Source: Bacteroidales bacterium UBA1756
GTDB taxonomy: Bacteria > Bacteroidota > Bacteroidia > Bacteroidales > WCHB1-69
DNA length: 26,328 nucleotides
NCBI GenBank assembly: GCA_002314795.1
Contig: DCHI01000030.1
Span: 1 to 26,328 of the forward strand
Reading direction: 5' to 3'
Within the stretch, counting starts at the first letter, position 1, and the number at the start of each line of letters is the position of its first letter. This document shows, in pieces, positions 15,401 through 22,570 of this stretch. The position numbers and the translations under genes are program-made. The notes beneath the pieces are model-generated. The model had not been told where the DNA came from. It saw only the letters and a list, made by a program, of their open reading frames with translations, and searched no databases.

Positions 15401-17409
15401 CGTCGGTGGTTGTTTCTCCTGTGTCTGCTACGACGTACTATCTTCGTGTTGAGGGGCGCTTTTGTACTTCTGAAAGTCGGGTGACGCTTTCTGTCTCCGA
15501 ATTTTCCCTTTCTACCCCTGGAAATTATGTGGTGTGCTATGGCGACAGTATGCGAATTGTTGTGACTGCCGATGTCCCAGGGAACTACTCTTATTCGTGG
15601 CAACCGGCAGGGTCGATTATCAGTGGCGAAAGTACGGACGGCCCGTGGGTGCAGCCGTTTCAAAATACAGTTTATACGGTTACTGCCACCAATGAGTATG
15701 GTTGTACGGCAATGTTGGAGGTTCCGGTTCAAATTCGTCGTTTCGAGTCTCAATCTACGGTTACACCGGCGCTTTGCCACGGCACTTTCGACGGAGCCAT
15801 TCAACTTCAGGTTACTGGCGGCACGGCTCCGTATTATTATAATTGGTCCAATGGGGGAACTTCTGCCACGTTGAACGCGCTTGCTTCGGGAACCTATACC
15901 GTCACCATCACCGACGGAACCGGATGCAAGGGCGTCGATAGTTTTTATGTGTCTCAGCCTGAGCTACTTGCTGTTTATCAGTACGATATGCTGCCTGTTT
16001 TTTGTGACCAGAATTGTAACGGAATGCTGTCCGTTGTGGCCGAAGGTGGCACGGCTCCATATTCCTTCAGTTGGTTGCACGGAGCCACCGGTTGCGTCGC
16101 CAACAATCTTTGTGCCGGTGCCTATACGGTAGTTGTAACGGACGACCACGGTTGTCGTGTATCGGGTGTCTATGATGTTACCGATTCGTCTTCCTACGAT
16201 TTTTCGTACCAAATCCAGCCCATTTCCTGTTCGGGCAATTGTGATGCGGCCATCTATCTCACCACCGATTTTTCTCCGTTCACCCACACGGTCGTCTGGA
16301 ACCAGTATCCGTCCATCACTTCCGATTCGTTGACGGATTTGTGCTCGGGAACGTACCAAGCGGCGGTCTCAGTTTCCAACGGGTGTTCCTATCAGGTTCA
16401 TCTTCAAATCGAAGAGAGTTCGGCCTTGCGTTTCGTCAATTTGTTTGCCACGGCTCCGTTATGTGCGGGCGACACCAATGCGTCGATTCAAACCGATTTG
16501 GCGGGCGGACAGCAACCGTACCATTTGCTGCTGAATGGGGAAGAGGTGCAGTCGCCCGTGCTGGGTTTGGCTCCCGGTTCATATACGTTGTCTGGCCTTG
16601 ATGCAAATGGTTGCCGCATCGACACGACGGTTACGATTGAAAGTCCTGCTCCCATTTCACTGACGGAGTGGCATCATTCTCCACCTTGTGACGAAGTTTG
16701 TTTGGGTAGCATTCATCTGACTGTCTCTGGTGGGACGATTCCGTTCCGGTATGTCTGGAGTCACGGGGCAGAAGCTTCTGACGTTGAAAATTTGTGTGTG
16801 GGAAATTATGTGGTTACGGTGAGTGATCGTAATGGTTGCATCGCCACGTTGGAGTTAACACTTTCTGATTCAACGCTTTTCCCGACGCAAGTGCGTGCGT
16901 GGAGTGATGAGGACACCATCTATGCGGGTGAGACGACGCACGTCTATTCCACGGATTTAGGAAGTGATTTCAGTTATCAATGGGTGCCATCGACGGGTGT
17001 TGAAAATCCGTCTGCCGTGCATTCCGTCGTCCGTCCGGTTGTCACCACGGACTATGTAGCCATTGTCACGGATGAGTTCGGTTGTCAGCAACGGGATACG
17101 GTTCGGATTTTTGTCAAGGAGGTCATTTGTGACGAGCCGTACGTTTTTGTTCCGAACGCGTTTTCCCCGAATGGTGACGGAGTGAATGATGTGCTGTACG
17201 TTCGTGGTGAGGTTCTGGTTGAGGTGAACTTGCAGATTTTTGACCGGTGGGGCGAAAAGGTTTTTGAGACGAATGATGCGGGACGGGGCTGGGACGGCAC
17301 GTATCGGGGCAGGGAGTGCGAGCCGGGAGTTTACGACTTCTACTTAAATGTGACGTGTTTAGGACAGCAGCACTATTTCCGCAAGGGAAACATCACGTTG
17401 CTCCGATAG
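12499..17409 (+). CDS. Giant surface protein: SBBP-type propeller, PKD and SprB repeats, CHU_C (T9SS type B) terminus
   Basis: This 1636-residue adhesin-like protein is predicted to be T9SS-exported. It has a signal peptide (1-26) and an N-terminal beta domain (about 36-255; VEFVQNNRQWDDRVLFKA) of the kind that precedes SBBP repeats. A propeller-like block follows (about 256-755) with recurrent GGSGTE / GGSGDDA and FPVTPGAFDT units. Then come a PKD domain (about 758-840; FFWDFGDGTTSTQENPVHSY) and two or three Ig-like modules with SYSWQPA (about 845-1085). Five SprB-type repeats (about 1089-1455) share LxVTGGTxPYxYxWS and SGTYTVTITDxxGC. One more Ig-like module precedes the CHU_C gliding-motility-associated terminus, 1551-1636 (VPNAFSPNGDGVNDV, IFDRWGEKVFE, YRKGNI-like end). 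Many paired cysteines fit disulfides. No catalytic site is seen, so adhesion or a structural role is likely. Confidence 0.93.
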   Translation: MKPYTEFRIFLLALFLLLVGESRVMAHHRDSVTVRHVEFVQNNRQWDDRVLFKATLHGGAFFAERDGFTFAVLHPEQLKAFYAAKFDPSHATSDGIIDAAAYKVKFVDANPQVQVHGDEAAACYHNYYIGNDRTRWAANVPVFHEVFYEELYDGVDLLLSQEDAHLKYEFHIAPGSSPSLIRLDYDGIQNLFISKGNLIITTSVMQIAELKPFAYQIDDKGLQKEVPCHYKVNRRQLTFEVGNYDTTRPLIIDPVLIFSSYSGSTADNWGYTATYDKQGNLYSGGNAFDVGYPVMAGSYQVNFAGGSTDIAISKFDSGGSYLHYTTYLGGSGTEVPHSLVVNDNNELYVFGTTSSFDFPVTPDAFDTTFNGGHGYTLTSTVRFLNGSDIIISKFNDMGTALLGSTYVGGSANDGLNTVSTLRKNYADEARGEIIIDGQSNVYVATCTQSGNFPVTPGAFDTAYCGGGQDACIIKFNHNLSNMIWCSFLGGSGDDAAYSMVLAPDNSLYVCGGTTSQNLPTSPSVVQPSYGGGDNDGFVAHISPNGNQLQQITYLGKTGYDQAYLIKNDKQGNPHIFGQTYASGNVWVTNANWFVSNGGQFLTKLTPDLDSIIWSTAFGTGAIGLDISPTALLVDLCNNIYMSGWGSPTINSGMGGTAGLPITADAFQTTTDNNDYYFLCISDDASQLVYASYFGSPHAREHVDGGTSRFDNHGRIYQAVCAGCGSYDDFPTTQGAWSQTNNSTNCNIGVIKFDFNLPAVVADFHIPNTVCAPIQLEMHNTSQRISDSTSFFWDFGDGTTSTQENPVHSYTQSGTYVVTLIATDAGSCNFADTATREMVVLSNSNSVMQPVGICNGDYVQIGIPPSGSSLVSYSWQPATDLSNPSISNPIASPSVPTTYYLFVTDGVCIDTITQLVDVESLSVYAGEDRVVCRGDSVVLTAEVIGNAERYYWSTDPSFSFYINTDFENPSVVVSPVSATTYYLRVEGRFCTSESRVTLSVSEFSLSTPGNYVVCYGDSMRIVVTADVPGNYSYSWQPAGSIISGESTDGPWVQPFQNTVYTVTATNEYGCTAMLEVPVQIRRFESQSTVTPALCHGTFDGAIQLQVTGGTAPYYYNWSNGGTSATLNALASGTYTVTITDGTGCKGVDSFYVSQPELLAVYQYDMLPVFCDQNCNGMLSVVAEGGTAPYSFSWLHGATGCVANNLCAGAYTVVVTDDHGCRVSGVYDVTDSSSYDFSYQIQPISCSGNCDAAIYLTTDFSPFTHTVVWNQYPSITSDSLTDLCSGTYQAAVSVSNGCSYQVHLQIEESSALRFVNLFATAPLCAGDTNASIQTDLAGGQQPYHLLLNGEEVQSPVLGLAPGSYTLSGLDANGCRIDTTVTIESPAPISLTEWHHSPPCDEVCLGSIHLTVSGGTIPFRYVWSHGAEASDVENLCVGNYVVTVSDRNGCIATLELTLSDSTLFPTQVRAWSDEDTIYAGETTHVYSTDLGSDFSYQWVPSTGVENPSAVHSVVRPVVTTDYVAIVTDEFGCQQRDTVRIFVKEVICDEPYVFVPNAFSPNGDGVNDVLYVRGEVLVEVNLQIFDRWGEKVFETNDAGRGWDGTYRGRECEPGVYDFYLNVTCLGQQHYFRKGNITLLR

Positions 17410-17518
17410 TTTTCAATACGGAAAAAAAGAAATAAAATCTTCATTAAGGCAGAAAAGAGCCGTGTGTTTTGATATAAAAAGGTACAAAATTGGTTTTTTT
17501 GAATAAAAAATGGCTCAA

Positions 17519-17551
17519 GTTGTGTCTGAAAAGAAAATAATAGTATATTTG
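17519..17551 (+). promoter_or_regulatory. Promoter for the rpmD-rplQ ribosomal cluster
   Basis: A -7 box TATATTTG (17544-17551) matches TAnnTTTG exactly. A TTG at 17520-17522 sits 21 nt upstream, giving proper -33/-7 spacing. It is the best promoter in the window. It lies in the 333-bp gap between the giant surface gene and rpmD and implies a leader of roughly 185 nt before rpmD. The first 110 bp of the gap (17410-17519) hold nothing I can identify beyond AT-rich sequence. Confidence 0.7.
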
Positions 17552-17568
17552 CCAGCTTGAAAAAAATG

Positions 17569-17623
17569 AGGGGGAGATATGTTTTTTATCTAACGTTCAT
17601 ATTGTAATATATTGAAAGTTAGA
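17569..17623 (+). promoter_or_regulatory. Leader of the ribosomal cluster: four-codon mini-ORF and hairpin
   Basis: About 20 nt after the likely transcription start, a GA-rich, SD-like stretch precedes ATG at 17579, opening a mini-ORF of Met-Phe-Phe-Ile-stop (17579-17593). Overlapping its stop is an imperfect hairpin: TCTAAC (17589-17594) pairs with GTTAGA (17618-17623), and inside it TTCA pairs with TGAA. No U run follows, so it is not a simple terminator. The remaining leader to 17742 is purine-rich. A leader like this could carry autoregulation by a ribosomal protein. The base pairing is seen; the regulatory role is inference. Confidence 0.4.
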
Positions 17624-17742
17624 ATGTTGAAGTTTTGTTGGTAGAAGGGAGAGAAATCGGAAGAAGCGGAAAAAAGTGAGGGAAAACTCCGAAAAATGAG
17701 TTGAAAGATAAATTTAGTAATAACTTAATAATAAAAAAGTAG

Positions 17743-17922
17743 ATGAAAAAGTTCAAAGTCACACAAGTAAGAAGTTCTATTGGACGTCCTGCACGCCAAA
17801 AGAGATCTCTCCAGGCATTAGGCCTCCGGAAAATGCACCAAAGCGTTGAACACGAGGGTACCCCGCAAATTTTGGGTATCATTGACTCCGTCAAGCACCT
17901 CGTTAGCGTTGAAGAAATTTAA
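17743..17922 (+). CDS. rpmD: 50S ribosomal protein L30
   Basis: The 59-residue small subunit begins MKKFKVTQVRSSIGRP, the typical L30 start (K-V-T-x-V-x-S-x-I-G-R). LQALGLRKMHQSVEH, PQILGIIDSVKHLV and EEI at the end complete the family pattern. L30 binds 23S rRNA in the large subunit. It is the first gene of the cluster here, 38 bp before rplO; rpsE, which normally precedes it in the spc operon, is absent. The start is preceded by an A-rich stretch (ataaaaaagtag), usual for highly expressed Bacteroidota genes. Confidence 0.96.
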   Translation: MKKFKVTQVRSSIGRPARQKRSLQALGLRKMHQSVEHEGTPQILGIIDSVKHLVSVEEI

Positions 17923-17960
17923 TTAAACACTTTATTTAAAAACATTTATAGACGAAAGAT

Positions 17961-18431
17961 ATGAACTTACATACATTAAAACCGGCAGAAAATTCAACAC
18001 ATAGAAGCAAGCGAGTAGGTCGCGGACAAGGTTCTGGCAAGGGCGGTACTTCTACCCGTGGTCACAAGGGAGCACAGTCAAGATCTGGCTACAGCCGTAA
18101 GATTGGTTTCGAAGGTGGTCAGATGCCTATCTACAGAATCCTTCCTAAACGTGGTTTCAAAAACATCAATCGCGTTGAATACAGTGCCATCAATATCAGT
18201 ACACTTCAGATGATCAATGAAAAAACCAACGTTTCAGAAATTACACCTGACGTATTGATCGCCAACGGCTTGGCTAAGAAAAAAGATTTGATTAAGATTT
18301 TGGGCAAGGGTGAACTTTCTTGCAAACTTACTGTTTCTGCACACGCTTTCTCTGCAACGGCCAAAGAAGCTATTGAAAAGAACGGCGGTGCCATCAATGT
18401 CATCGGTGCCAATGCTGCAAATCAACAATAA
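17961..18431 (+). CDS. rplO: 50S ribosomal protein L15
   Basis: The product is 156 residues. It shows the L15 N-terminal basic glycine-rich segment (RGQGSGKGGTSTRGHKGAQSRSG, about 21-43), then GGQMPIYRILPKRGFKN, and a C-terminal globular part with KIYS-like and ILGKGELSCKLTVSAHAFSATAKEAIEKNGG sequence. L15 is a late-assembly large-subunit protein. It sits between rpmD and secY (24-bp gap), the standard order. Length is slightly above the E. coli form, as is usual in this phylum. Confidence 0.98.
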   Translation: MNLHTLKPAENSTHRSKRVGRGQGSGKGGTSTRGHKGAQSRSGYSRKIGFEGGQMPIYRILPKRGFKNINRVEYSAINISTLQMINEKTNVSEITPDVLIANGLAKKKDLIKILGKGELSCKLTVSAHAFSATAKEAIEKNGGAINVIGANAANQQ

Positions 18432-18455
18432 CAGCAACCTTTAATCACATCGTAA

Positions 18456-19814
18456 ATGAAAAGATTTATTGAAACCATAAAAAACATTTTCAAGATTGAA
18501 GATCTTCGCAAGCGTATTCTTTACACGCTCGCCATCATTTTGATCTATCGTCTTGGAACTCACATCGTGCTCCCCGGTGTTCATCCCGGAGCATTGGCCG
18601 AGTTCTCCAAACAGGCCAGTAGCGGTCTGCTCGGACTCTTGGACTTGTTCTCTGGTGGTGCATTCTCCAATGCCTCCATTTTCGCATTGGGTATTATGCC
18701 CTACATCTCCGCTTCCATCGTTATCCAGTTGCTTACCTTGGTAGTTCCTTATTTCCAACGTTTGCAAAAGGAAGGTGAAAGTGGCCGTAAGCAAATCAAC
18801 AAGATTACCCGTTACTTGACGATCGCTGTTGTCGCTATCCAAGCTCCTGCTTACATTGCCAACCTCGAAGGTCAATACGGTATCCAGGCCCTTTCAACCG
18901 GTATGCTCAATACTCATATTCTCGGTTTCTCCGCCTTCGCACTCAGCTCCTACATTCTGCTCATCTGCAGCACCTTGTTCCTGATGTGGCTCGGTGAAAA
19001 AATTACCGACAAGGGTATTGGTAACGGTATCTCTATGATTATTATGATTGGTATCATCGCTCGTTTCCCGAACGCTATCTACTTTGAAGCAGTTTCTCGT
19101 ATCACGGAAATGAATGGTGGTCCTATCATCTTCATCCTTGAACTCATCGTCCTGATGCTGGTCATCTGTTTCTCAATCCTGCTGGTGCAAGGCACTCGCC
19201 GCATTCCGATTCAGTATGCCAAGAGAATCGTAGGAAACAAGCAATATGGTGGCACTCGCAACTTCTTGCCCCTCAAGGTCAATGCAGCTGGCGTTATGCC
19301 GATTATCTTTGCTCAGGCAATTATGTTCCTGCCCCTCACTTTCATCAATATGGCAGAAGTGACTCCCGGCGGTTTCTGGTTCAGTTTCATTAACTATCAA
19401 GGTTTGGGATATAACATCGTGTTCTTCATTATGATTATCCTCTTTACCTATTTCTATACGGCTATTACCATCAACCCGTCTCAGATTTCTGAAGAGTTGA
19501 AGAAGAACGGCGGTTTCATTCCCGGTGTTAAACCTGGTAAACAAACCGCGCAATATATCGATGACATTATGTCGAAGATTACCCTTCCGGGTTCTTTCTT
19601 CCTCGCCATCGTCGCTATCCTTCCCGCCATCGTCGGAAACGTTTTCGGCGTCAACCAACAGTTTGCTAACTTCTTCGGAGGTACTTCCCTGTTGATTATG
19701 GTCGGTGTCGTTTTGGATACGTTGCAGCAAATCGAGTCTCACTTGTTGATGAGACATTATGACGGATTAACTAAATCAGGCAGAATAAAAGGTCGTACCG
19801 GAGGAGCTTACTAA
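18456..19814 (+). CDS. secY: Preprotein translocase subunit SecY
   Basis: SecY forms the protein-conducting channel of the inner membrane with SecE and SecG, and is the first export step for all the secreted proteins in this window. The 452-residue product has about ten hydrophobic helices. It begins with RKRILYTLAIILIYRLGTHI and has the plug-region sequence GGAFSNASIFALGIMPYISASI. The cytosolic loop RRIPIQYAKR and the C-terminal loop NPSQISEELKKNGGFIPGVKPG are family hallmarks. Two bases separate its stop from the map start, so the two are closely coupled. Confidence 0.98.
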   Translation: MKRFIETIKNIFKIEDLRKRILYTLAIILIYRLGTHIVLPGVHPGALAEFSKQASSGLLGLLDLFSGGAFSNASIFALGIMPYISASIVIQLLTLVVPYFQRLQKEGESGRKQINKITRYLTIAVVAIQAPAYIANLEGQYGIQALSTGMLNTHILGFSAFALSSYILLICSTLFLMWLGEKITDKGIGNGISMIIMIGIIARFPNAIYFEAVSRITEMNGGPIIFILELIVLMLVICFSILLVQGTRRIPIQYAKRIVGNKQYGGTRNFLPLKVNAAGVMPIIFAQAIMFLPLTFINMAEVTPGGFWFSFINYQGLGYNIVFFIMIILFTYFYTAITINPSQISEELKKNGGFIPGVKPGKQTAQYIDDIMSKITLPGSFFLAIVAILPAIVGNVFGVNQQFANFFGGTSLLIMVGVVLDTLQQIESHLLMRHYDGLTKSGRIKGRTGGAY

Positions 19815-19816
19815 TA

Positions 19817-20632
19817 ATGGGAATCCTTAAAAGAGTACATCTGAAGACTGATTCTGAAATAGAATTAATCAAGAAAAGTTCTTTGCTTGTTGGAAAGACC
19901 TTGGGTGAGGTCGCAAAATTGATGAAGCCCGGCGTGCCGCTTTATTATATTGATAGAGTGGCGGAAGAATACATTCGTGACAACCACGGGATTCCGTCCT
20001 GCAAGGGCTATTGCCCGGGAAGAGGTTACGTCCCCTATCCGGCCACCCTGTGCTTGTCGGTCAACGACGTCATCGTCCACGGCATCCCGAACAGTTACGT
20101 TCTCCAAGAAGGAGACATCGTTACGGCGGACTGCGTGGCAAGTGTCGATGGCTGGCACGGTGATTTCGCTTACACCTTTGCCATCGGTGAGGTTTCGGAA
20201 GAGAAACGCCTGTTGATGGAACGCACGAAGGCCTCTCTTTATGAGGGTCTGAAGTACGCCGTCGCAGGAAAGCACATCGGTGACATCAGCCACGCGGTAG
20301 AAAGCTACGTGAAACCGTTTCAATACGGTGTCATTCGAGAACTTTGTGGACACGGCATCGGCAGAATGATGCACGAAAGTCCCGATGTTCCCAATTTCGG
20401 GCCTGCCGGTCAAGGCGAACTGATCCGTCCCGGTATGGTCTTTTGCATTGAGCCGATGATTGCGGCCGGTAGCAGAAGAATCAAAGAGGACAATGACCAG
20501 TGGACGATTCGTACGGCAGACGGGAAACCGGCGGCTCACTACGAACACCAAGTGGCCATCAACTCCAAGGGACAGACCGAGGTCATCTCCTCCTACAAGT
20601 ACATTGAAGAGGTGTTAGGATTAAATAATTAA
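19817..20632 (+). CDS. map: Type I methionine aminopeptidase
   Basis: The enzyme removes the initiator methionine from nascent proteins in the cytoplasm. The 271-residue M24A protein carries all five metal ligands in the E. coli spacing: Asp105, Asp116 (GWHGDFAYTF), His179 (LCGHGIGRMMHE), Glu212 (FCIEPMI) and Glu243 (YEHQVAI). His88 (VIVHGIP) also fits the substrate-binding histidine. It follows secY after 2 bp and precedes infA by 15 bp. The secY-map-infA order is common in Bacteroidota. The residues before the core are a short N-terminal helix, without the SH3-binding zinc extension of eukaryotic forms. Confidence 0.98.
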   Translation: MGILKRVHLKTDSEIELIKKSSLLVGKTLGEVAKLMKPGVPLYYIDRVAEEYIRDNHGIPSCKGYCPGRGYVPYPATLCLSVNDVIVHGIPNSYVLQEGDIVTADCVASVDGWHGDFAYTFAIGEVSEEKRLLMERTKASLYEGLKYAVAGKHIGDISHAVESYVKPFQYGVIRELCGHGIGRMMHESPDVPNFGPAGQGELIRPGMVFCIEPMIAAGSRRIKEDNDQWTIRTADGKPAAHYEHQVAINSKGQTEVISSYKYIEEVLGLNN

Positions 20633-20647
20633 TGATAAAAGAAAGAT

Positions 20648-20866
20648 ATGCCAAAACAACCCCTAATTGAGCAAGACGGTGAAGTCATCGAAGCATTGGG
20701 AAACGCTATGTTCCGCGTCCGTTTGGAAAACGGTCACGTCATCACAGCCAATATCTCAGGCAAGATGAGAATGCATTACATCAAAATCCTTCCTGGCGAC
20801 AAAGTGCAGGTAGAGATGTCACCCTACGACCTTAGCAAAGGACGAATCACATTCAGACACAAGTAA
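20648..20866 (+). CDS. infA: Translation initiation factor IF-1
   Basis: The 72-residue single S1/OB-fold protein has the characteristic run EVIEALGNAMFRVRLENGHVI, then HISGKMR-like NISGKMRMHYIKILPGDKVQVEMSPYDLSKGRITFR. IF-1 occupies the A site of the 30S subunit and modulates IF-2 and IF-3 during initiation. Length is exactly that of the family. It lies between map and rpmJ. Confidence 0.98.
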   Translation: MPKQPLIEQDGEVIEALGNAMFRVRLENGHVITANISGKMRMHYIKILPGDKVQVEMSPYDLSKGRITFRHK

Positions 20867-20893
20867 AATAAGAAACAATAAAAAAGTAACACA

Positions 20894-21010
20894 ATGAAAG
20901 TTAGAGCATCTGTAAAGAAAAGAACGGAAGACTGCATCGTGGTAAAAAGACACGGAGTGGTCTATGTAATCAACAAGAAAAATCCGAAATACAAACAACG
21001 TCAAGGATAA
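20894..21010 (+). CDS. rpmJ: 50S ribosomal protein L36 (zinc-ligand-depleted form)
   Basis: The 38-residue protein starts MKVRASVKKRTEDC and ends NPKYKQRQG, the L36 ends. The classical zinc form has three Cys and one His. Here only Cys14 remains: the other positions are Thr11, Asn27 and Tyr33, so a zinc ribbon cannot form. This C-minus form is, to my knowledge, normal in Bacteroidota. It sits 27 bp after infA and 30 bp before rpsM. Confidence 0.97.
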   Translation: MKVRASVKKRTEDCIVVKRHGVVYVINKKNPKYKQRQG

Positions 21011-21040
21011 TCAAATAAAAATTTAAAATACAAATAGAAT

Positions 21041-21415
21041 ATGGCAAGAATTGCGGGTATTGATTTACCTAAGAACAAGAGAGGAGAAATAGGTTTGACC
21101 TATATCTATGGTATCGGACGGAGCACCGCTCAGAAAATTTTAAATCAGGCCGGTATCAGCTATGACAAGAAAGTCAATGAATGGAACGATGACGAACTTG
21201 CAGTCCTTCGTGGCCTTATCGGTGAGATGAAGGTAGAAGGTGCTTTGCGTTCCGAAACTCAGATGAACATCAAACGATTGATGGACATCGGTTGCTATAG
21301 AGGTATCCGTCACCGTATCGGTTTGCCGTTGCGTGGTCAGAGCACCAAGAACAACGCACGTACTCGTAAAGGTCGTAAAAAGACTGTTGCTAACAAGAAG
21401 AAAGCGACGAAGTAG
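21041..21415 (+). CDS. rpsM: 30S ribosomal protein S13
   Basis: The 124-residue product has the S13 start MARIAGIDLPKNKRGEIGLTYIYGIG, the helix-two-turn-helix region, and the C-terminal rRNA/tRNA-contacting segment (CYRGIRHRIGLPLRGQSTKNNARTRKG in shortened view, about residues 86-112) followed by a lysine tail. S13 lies in the head of the small subunit and contacts the P-site tRNA and L5. It opens the alpha-operon part of the cluster: rpsM-rpsK-rpsD-rpoA-rplQ. Confidence 0.98.
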   Translation: MARIAGIDLPKNKRGEIGLTYIYGIGRSTAQKILNQAGISYDKKVNEWNDDELAVLRGLIGEMKVEGALRSETQMNIKRLMDIGCYRGIRHRIGLPLRGQSTKNNARTRKGRKKTVANKKKATK

Positions 21416-21483
21416 TTTTAACGGCGGCTTGACGAAGACATCTTCCCAAGCCAATTAGTAAGAACAAAGAAATTTAGATTGAT

Positions 21484-21873
21484 ATGGCAAAAAATACCAA
21501 AACAACCAAAAAGAAAGTTGTCAGAATAGACGCCAAAGGCAAAGCTTTCGTCTATGCATCTTTTAATAATGTAATTATCTCCCTTACCAACAATGACGGT
21601 CAGGTTATCTCCTGGTCTTCAGCTGGCAAGATGGGCTTCCGCGGTTCCAAGAAGAACACTCCTTACGCAGCCCAAATGGCAGCACAAGACTGCTCCAAGG
21701 TTGCTTACGACCTTGGTCTTCGCAGCGTGAAGGTTTACGTTAAGGGCCCCGGTGGTGGTAGAGAGTCTGCAATCAGAACCATCCACGCATCAGGCATCAA
21801 TGTAGAGGAAATCATCGATGTTACTCCGCTTCCTCACAACGGCTGCCGTCCCCCCAAACGCAGAAGAGTCTAA
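21484..21873 (+). CDS. rpsK: 30S ribosomal protein S11
   Basis: The 129-residue product has a lysine-rich N-terminus, then FVYASFNNVIISLTNNDGQVISWSS in the family pattern. GFRGSKKNTPYAAQMAA, VKGPGGGRESAIRTIHASGI and the C-terminal TPLPHNGCRPPKRRRV follow. S11 forms part of the mRNA-exit/Shine-Dalgarno cleft on the platform of the 30S subunit. It is complete, and lies 68 bp after rpsM and 42 bp before rpsD. Confidence 0.98.
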   Translation: MAKNTKTTKKKVVRIDAKGKAFVYASFNNVIISLTNNDGQVISWSSAGKMGFRGSKKNTPYAAQMAAQDCSKVAYDLGLRSVKVYVKGPGGGRESAIRTIHASGINVEEIIDVTPLPHNGCRPPKRRRV

Positions 21874-21915
21874 TCGTTTGTATTGTTGAAGTAAAAAATT
21901 AAAAATTATTTAGAT

Positions 21916-22521
21916 ATGGCAAGATATACTGGTCCACGTACCAAAATTGCAAGAAGATTCAAAGACCCCATTTTCGGTCCTGATAAACATTTAGAAAGAA
22001 AAAACTATCCTCCGGGACAACACGGTCAGAATAAAAGACGTGCCAAATTGTCTGAATACGGTATGCAGCTTGCTGAAAAGCAAAAAGCAAAATATACCTA
22101 CGGTATTCTTGAACGCCAATTTAAGAAATTGTTCCTCCGTGCAGCCGGTAAGAAGGGCGTCACTGGTCAGAACTTGATTAAATTGATCGAGTCCCGTTTG
22201 GACAACGTCGTTTTCCGTTTGGGCATCGCTCCTACCCGCGCAGCTGCTCGTCAGCTTGTATCCCACCGTCACATCCTCGTCAACGGTAAAATCTCCAACA
22301 TTCCCTCTATGTTGTTGGTTCCCGGTGATGTTGTGGCTGTTCGCGAACGCTCCAAAGCACTTGAAGTCATCGTTAACTCCCTCAATGGCCACTCCACCTC
22401 TTATTCTTGGTTGGAATGGGACGGTAGCCTGATGACGGGCAAGTTTATGAATTATCCTGAAAGAGAAGAAGTTCCCGAAAATATCAACGAACAAGCAATC
22501 GTTGAATTGTACTCCAAGTAA
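21916..22521 (+). CDS. rpsD: 30S ribosomal protein S4 (zinc-free form)
   Basis: S4 is a primary 16S-rRNA-binding assembly protein and, in many bacteria, the translational repressor of the alpha operon. The 201-residue product begins MARYTGPRTKIARRF and has YPPGQHGQNKRRAKLSEYG. Its S4 RNA-binding domain (about 90-155) includes RLDNVVFRLGIAPTRAAARQLVSHRHILVNGK. The N-terminal cysteine cluster of zinc-binding S4 is absent, the usual state in this phylum. It lies 49 bp before the true rpoA start. Confidence 0.98.
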   Translation: MARYTGPRTKIARRFKDPIFGPDKHLERKNYPPGQHGQNKRRAKLSEYGMQLAEKQKAKYTYGILERQFKKLFLRAAGKKGVTGQNLIKLIESRLDNVVFRLGIAPTRAAARQLVSHRHILVNGKISNIPSMLLVPGDVVAVRERSKALEVIVNSLNGHSTSYSWLEWDGSLMTGKFMNYPEREEVPENINEQAIVELYSK

Positions 22522-22570
22522 TCGGTATAACTGATTCTTAATCAAATTGTTAAACGTAAAATTCATAAAA

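Noticed and set aside
22547..22570. Upstream TTG start for rpoA
   Set aside because: The eight extra residues do not fit the alpha-subunit N-terminus, while ATG 22571 has an A-rich leader and a normal start.
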